The position numbers and the translations under genes are program-made. The notes beneath the pieces were generated by a model. That model did not search any database. It had not been told where the DNA came from and worked only from the letters and a program-made list of their open reading frames with translations. From Terrimesophilobacter sp039923755 (GTDB lineage Bacteria > Actinomycetota > Actinomycetes > Actinomycetales > Microbacteriaceae): a stretch of 23,629 nucleotides of DNA. This document shows positions 22,896 to 23,629 of the stretch, piece after piece; position 1 is the first letter of the stretch; the number at the start of each line of letters is the position of its first letter. Location: assembly GCA_039923755.1 (NCBI GenBank), contig JBDTCD010000013.1, positions 1-23,629 of the forward strand. Direction: 5' to 3'.

Positions 22896-23249
22896 GTGAC
22901 GAGAAATACGGATGCGGAAAGCCCACTGGCGCACCTCGGTCGCGAAATCGAGTTGCTCGCCACCTCCGCGCTCGTGCGGCCCGAGACGACAGAGGAACTC
23001 TTCGATCGTGCCGCAGTGCTGCGCGATAACGCCATGGGGATCATCTATGACGGCGACAGCTCGACCGACGAGGAGCGCATCGGGAGGTTGCTGGCGTTAT
23101 TGCCCGCGCTCCTGACCGTCGTCGATGAGGCGCGGGACACGATCGGCCGGTTGCGGGAACTTGCGGGCGAGGACGATCCCGCGAAGGTGGTCAGCCCATA
23201 CGACGCTGTCGGACGCTCCGCCCCCTCGCGCCCTGACTGGAACGCGTAG
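22896..23249 (+). CDS. Small hypothetical soluble protein
   Basis: 117 residues from the GTG at 22896; the frame is open back to 22788 but that part overlaps the divergent gene and its promoter. The product is acidic and mostly helical (SPLAHLGREIELLATSALV, EELFDRAAVLRDNAM, LLALLPALLTVVDEARDTIG), with no membrane segment or cysteine. I do not recognise the family. Codon use is like that of the neighbours, so it is likely real. It converges on the DUF4349-like gene with 9 bp between stops. Confidence 0.68.
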   Translation: MTRNTDAESPLAHLGREIELLATSALVRPETTEELFDRAAVLRDNAMGIIYDGDSSTDEERIGRLLALLPALLTVVDEARDTIGRLRELAGEDDPAKVVSPYDAVGRSAPSRPDWNA

Positions 23250-23258
23250 CGCAGAGGG

Positions 23259-23629
23259 TTACTGGGCGTGGCGGCGTCGCGCGAGCTTCACCCACGTCAC
23301 GACGACGACGGCAATGATGCCGGCGGCAATGAGCCACGGTACGAGAACTCCAATTGCCACGAGCACTGCAGACCAGAAGCCAACGAAGGCGCCCCAGCCG
23401 GTGATCAGTCCAGTCCAAAACGTGTCCGGTGTCTCGGCCGGGGTGTCCTTCTGCGAGATCAGCGAGAGGGCCACCGTCGACAGCTGCACCTGGTCATCGA
23501 GACCGCGCTTCTGCGCCTGGAGGCTCTCGAGGTCCGCCTGACGCTGGGACAGAGCGGACTCGATGGCGAGAAGGTTGTCAGTGGAACTCGCCTTTGCCAT
23601 GAGGGTGAGGAGGCGGTCGACGGAAGTCT
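23259..23629 (-). CDS. DUF4349-like membrane protein, C-terminal part (5' end outside window)
   Basis: The frame is open from the right edge to the TAA/TGA-side stop at 23259 (about 122 residues seen). A coiled segment with TSVDRLLTLMAKASSTDNLL, then AIESALSQRQADLESLQAQK and LDDQVQLSTVALSLI, is the end of a DUF4349 domain, followed by a long membrane segment near FWSAVLVAIGVLVPWLIAAG and a basic cytoplasmic tail (KLARRRHAQ). An internal ATG at 23600 is not the likely start, because the family similarity continues upstream of it. DUF4349 proteins are usually lipoproteins or membrane proteins of unknown function. Confidence 0.82.
   Translation of the reverse strand, partial: TSVDRLLTLMAKASSTDNLLAIESALSQRQADLESLQAQKRGLDDQVQLSTVALSLISQKDTPAETPDTFWTGLITGWGAFVGFWSAVLVAIGVLVPWLIAAGIIAVVVVTWVKLARRRHAQ

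Noticed and set aside
1..23629. Insertion sequences, integrase genes, direct-repeat attachment sites or a CRISPR array
   Set aside because: No transposase or recombinase motifs and no regularly spaced repeats were seen. The single tRNA gene has no adjacent integrase or repeated 3' end.

Overview
The window looks like a chromosomal segment of a high-GC actinobacterium, most probably a pigmented member of the Microbacteriaceae. The evidence is the strong G/C bias at third codon positions, many GTG starts, a C50-type carotenoid operon with a heterodimeric lycopene cyclase (crtYe/crtYf) and a UbiA-type lycopene elongase, a SepX/GlpR-like cell-division membrane protein downstream of galU and rimJ, and a DUF4011/helicase/MTES_1575-type protein. 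I saw no insertion sequence, integrase, CRISPR array or rRNA.

Layout. (1) 1-760, minus: the 5' part of a membrane-anchored coiled-coil protein that runs off the left edge. (2) 884-4654, plus: a 1256-residue DUF4011 plus superfamily 1 helicase plus C-terminal nuclease-like protein whose Walker A lysine and Walker B glutamate are both replaced. (3) 10450-4917, minus: a seven-gene carotenoid operon, idi-like, crtE, crtB, crtI, crtYe, crtYf, crtEb. Every junction overlaps (five ATGA overlaps, then 8 nt). The first gene is a type I isopentenyl diphosphate isomerase relative that has lost most catalytic residues. (4) 10530-13267, plus: a divergent MarR-family regulator (CrtR-like) and an MmpL/RND-type transporter, sharing a 79-bp A/T-rich control region with the carotenoid operon. 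(5) 14701-13274, minus: 5-formyltetrahydrofolate cyclo-ligase, an FmdB-type zinc ribbon protein and MscL. (6) 14741-17259, plus: galU, a RimJ-type acetyltransferase and a SepX/GlpR-like membrane protein; the gephyrin-like gene found in the corynebacterial version of this locus is absent. (7) tRNA-Ala(CGC). (8) A RimK-type ligase with a fused TrkA-C domain (minus), divergent from a RimB-like retropepsin. (9) An Fpg/Nei glycosylase and a luciferase-like monooxygenase, both minus. (10) 22828-21169, minus: a compact unit of a multi-pass membrane protein, a small DUF6186-like membrane protein and a zinc-ribbon metallo-beta-lactamase-fold protein. (11) A small unrecognised soluble protein (plus), and at the right edge the C-terminal end of a DUF4349-type membrane protein (minus).

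How the genes work together. CrtE makes geranylgeranyl diphosphate, CrtB phytoene and CrtI lycopene; CrtEb adds C5 units at the two ends and the CrtYe/CrtYf pair forms the end rings, giving a yellow C50 pigment of the decaprenoxanthin/sarcinaxanthin class (ring type cannot be told from sequence). The MarR protein probably represses the operon from the shared region, as CrtR does in Corynebacterium glutamicum, where an MmpL gene also sits in the crt cluster.

Several genes start 6 or 7 nt after a TANNNT -10-like hexamer and have no clear ribosome binding site, which suggests leaderless transcripts. The most unusual items are the helicase-fold protein with replaced catalytic residues, the idi-like pseudoenzyme candidate leading the carotenoid operon, and the RimK-TrkA_C fusion. 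All assignments come from reading the sequence; no database search was run.
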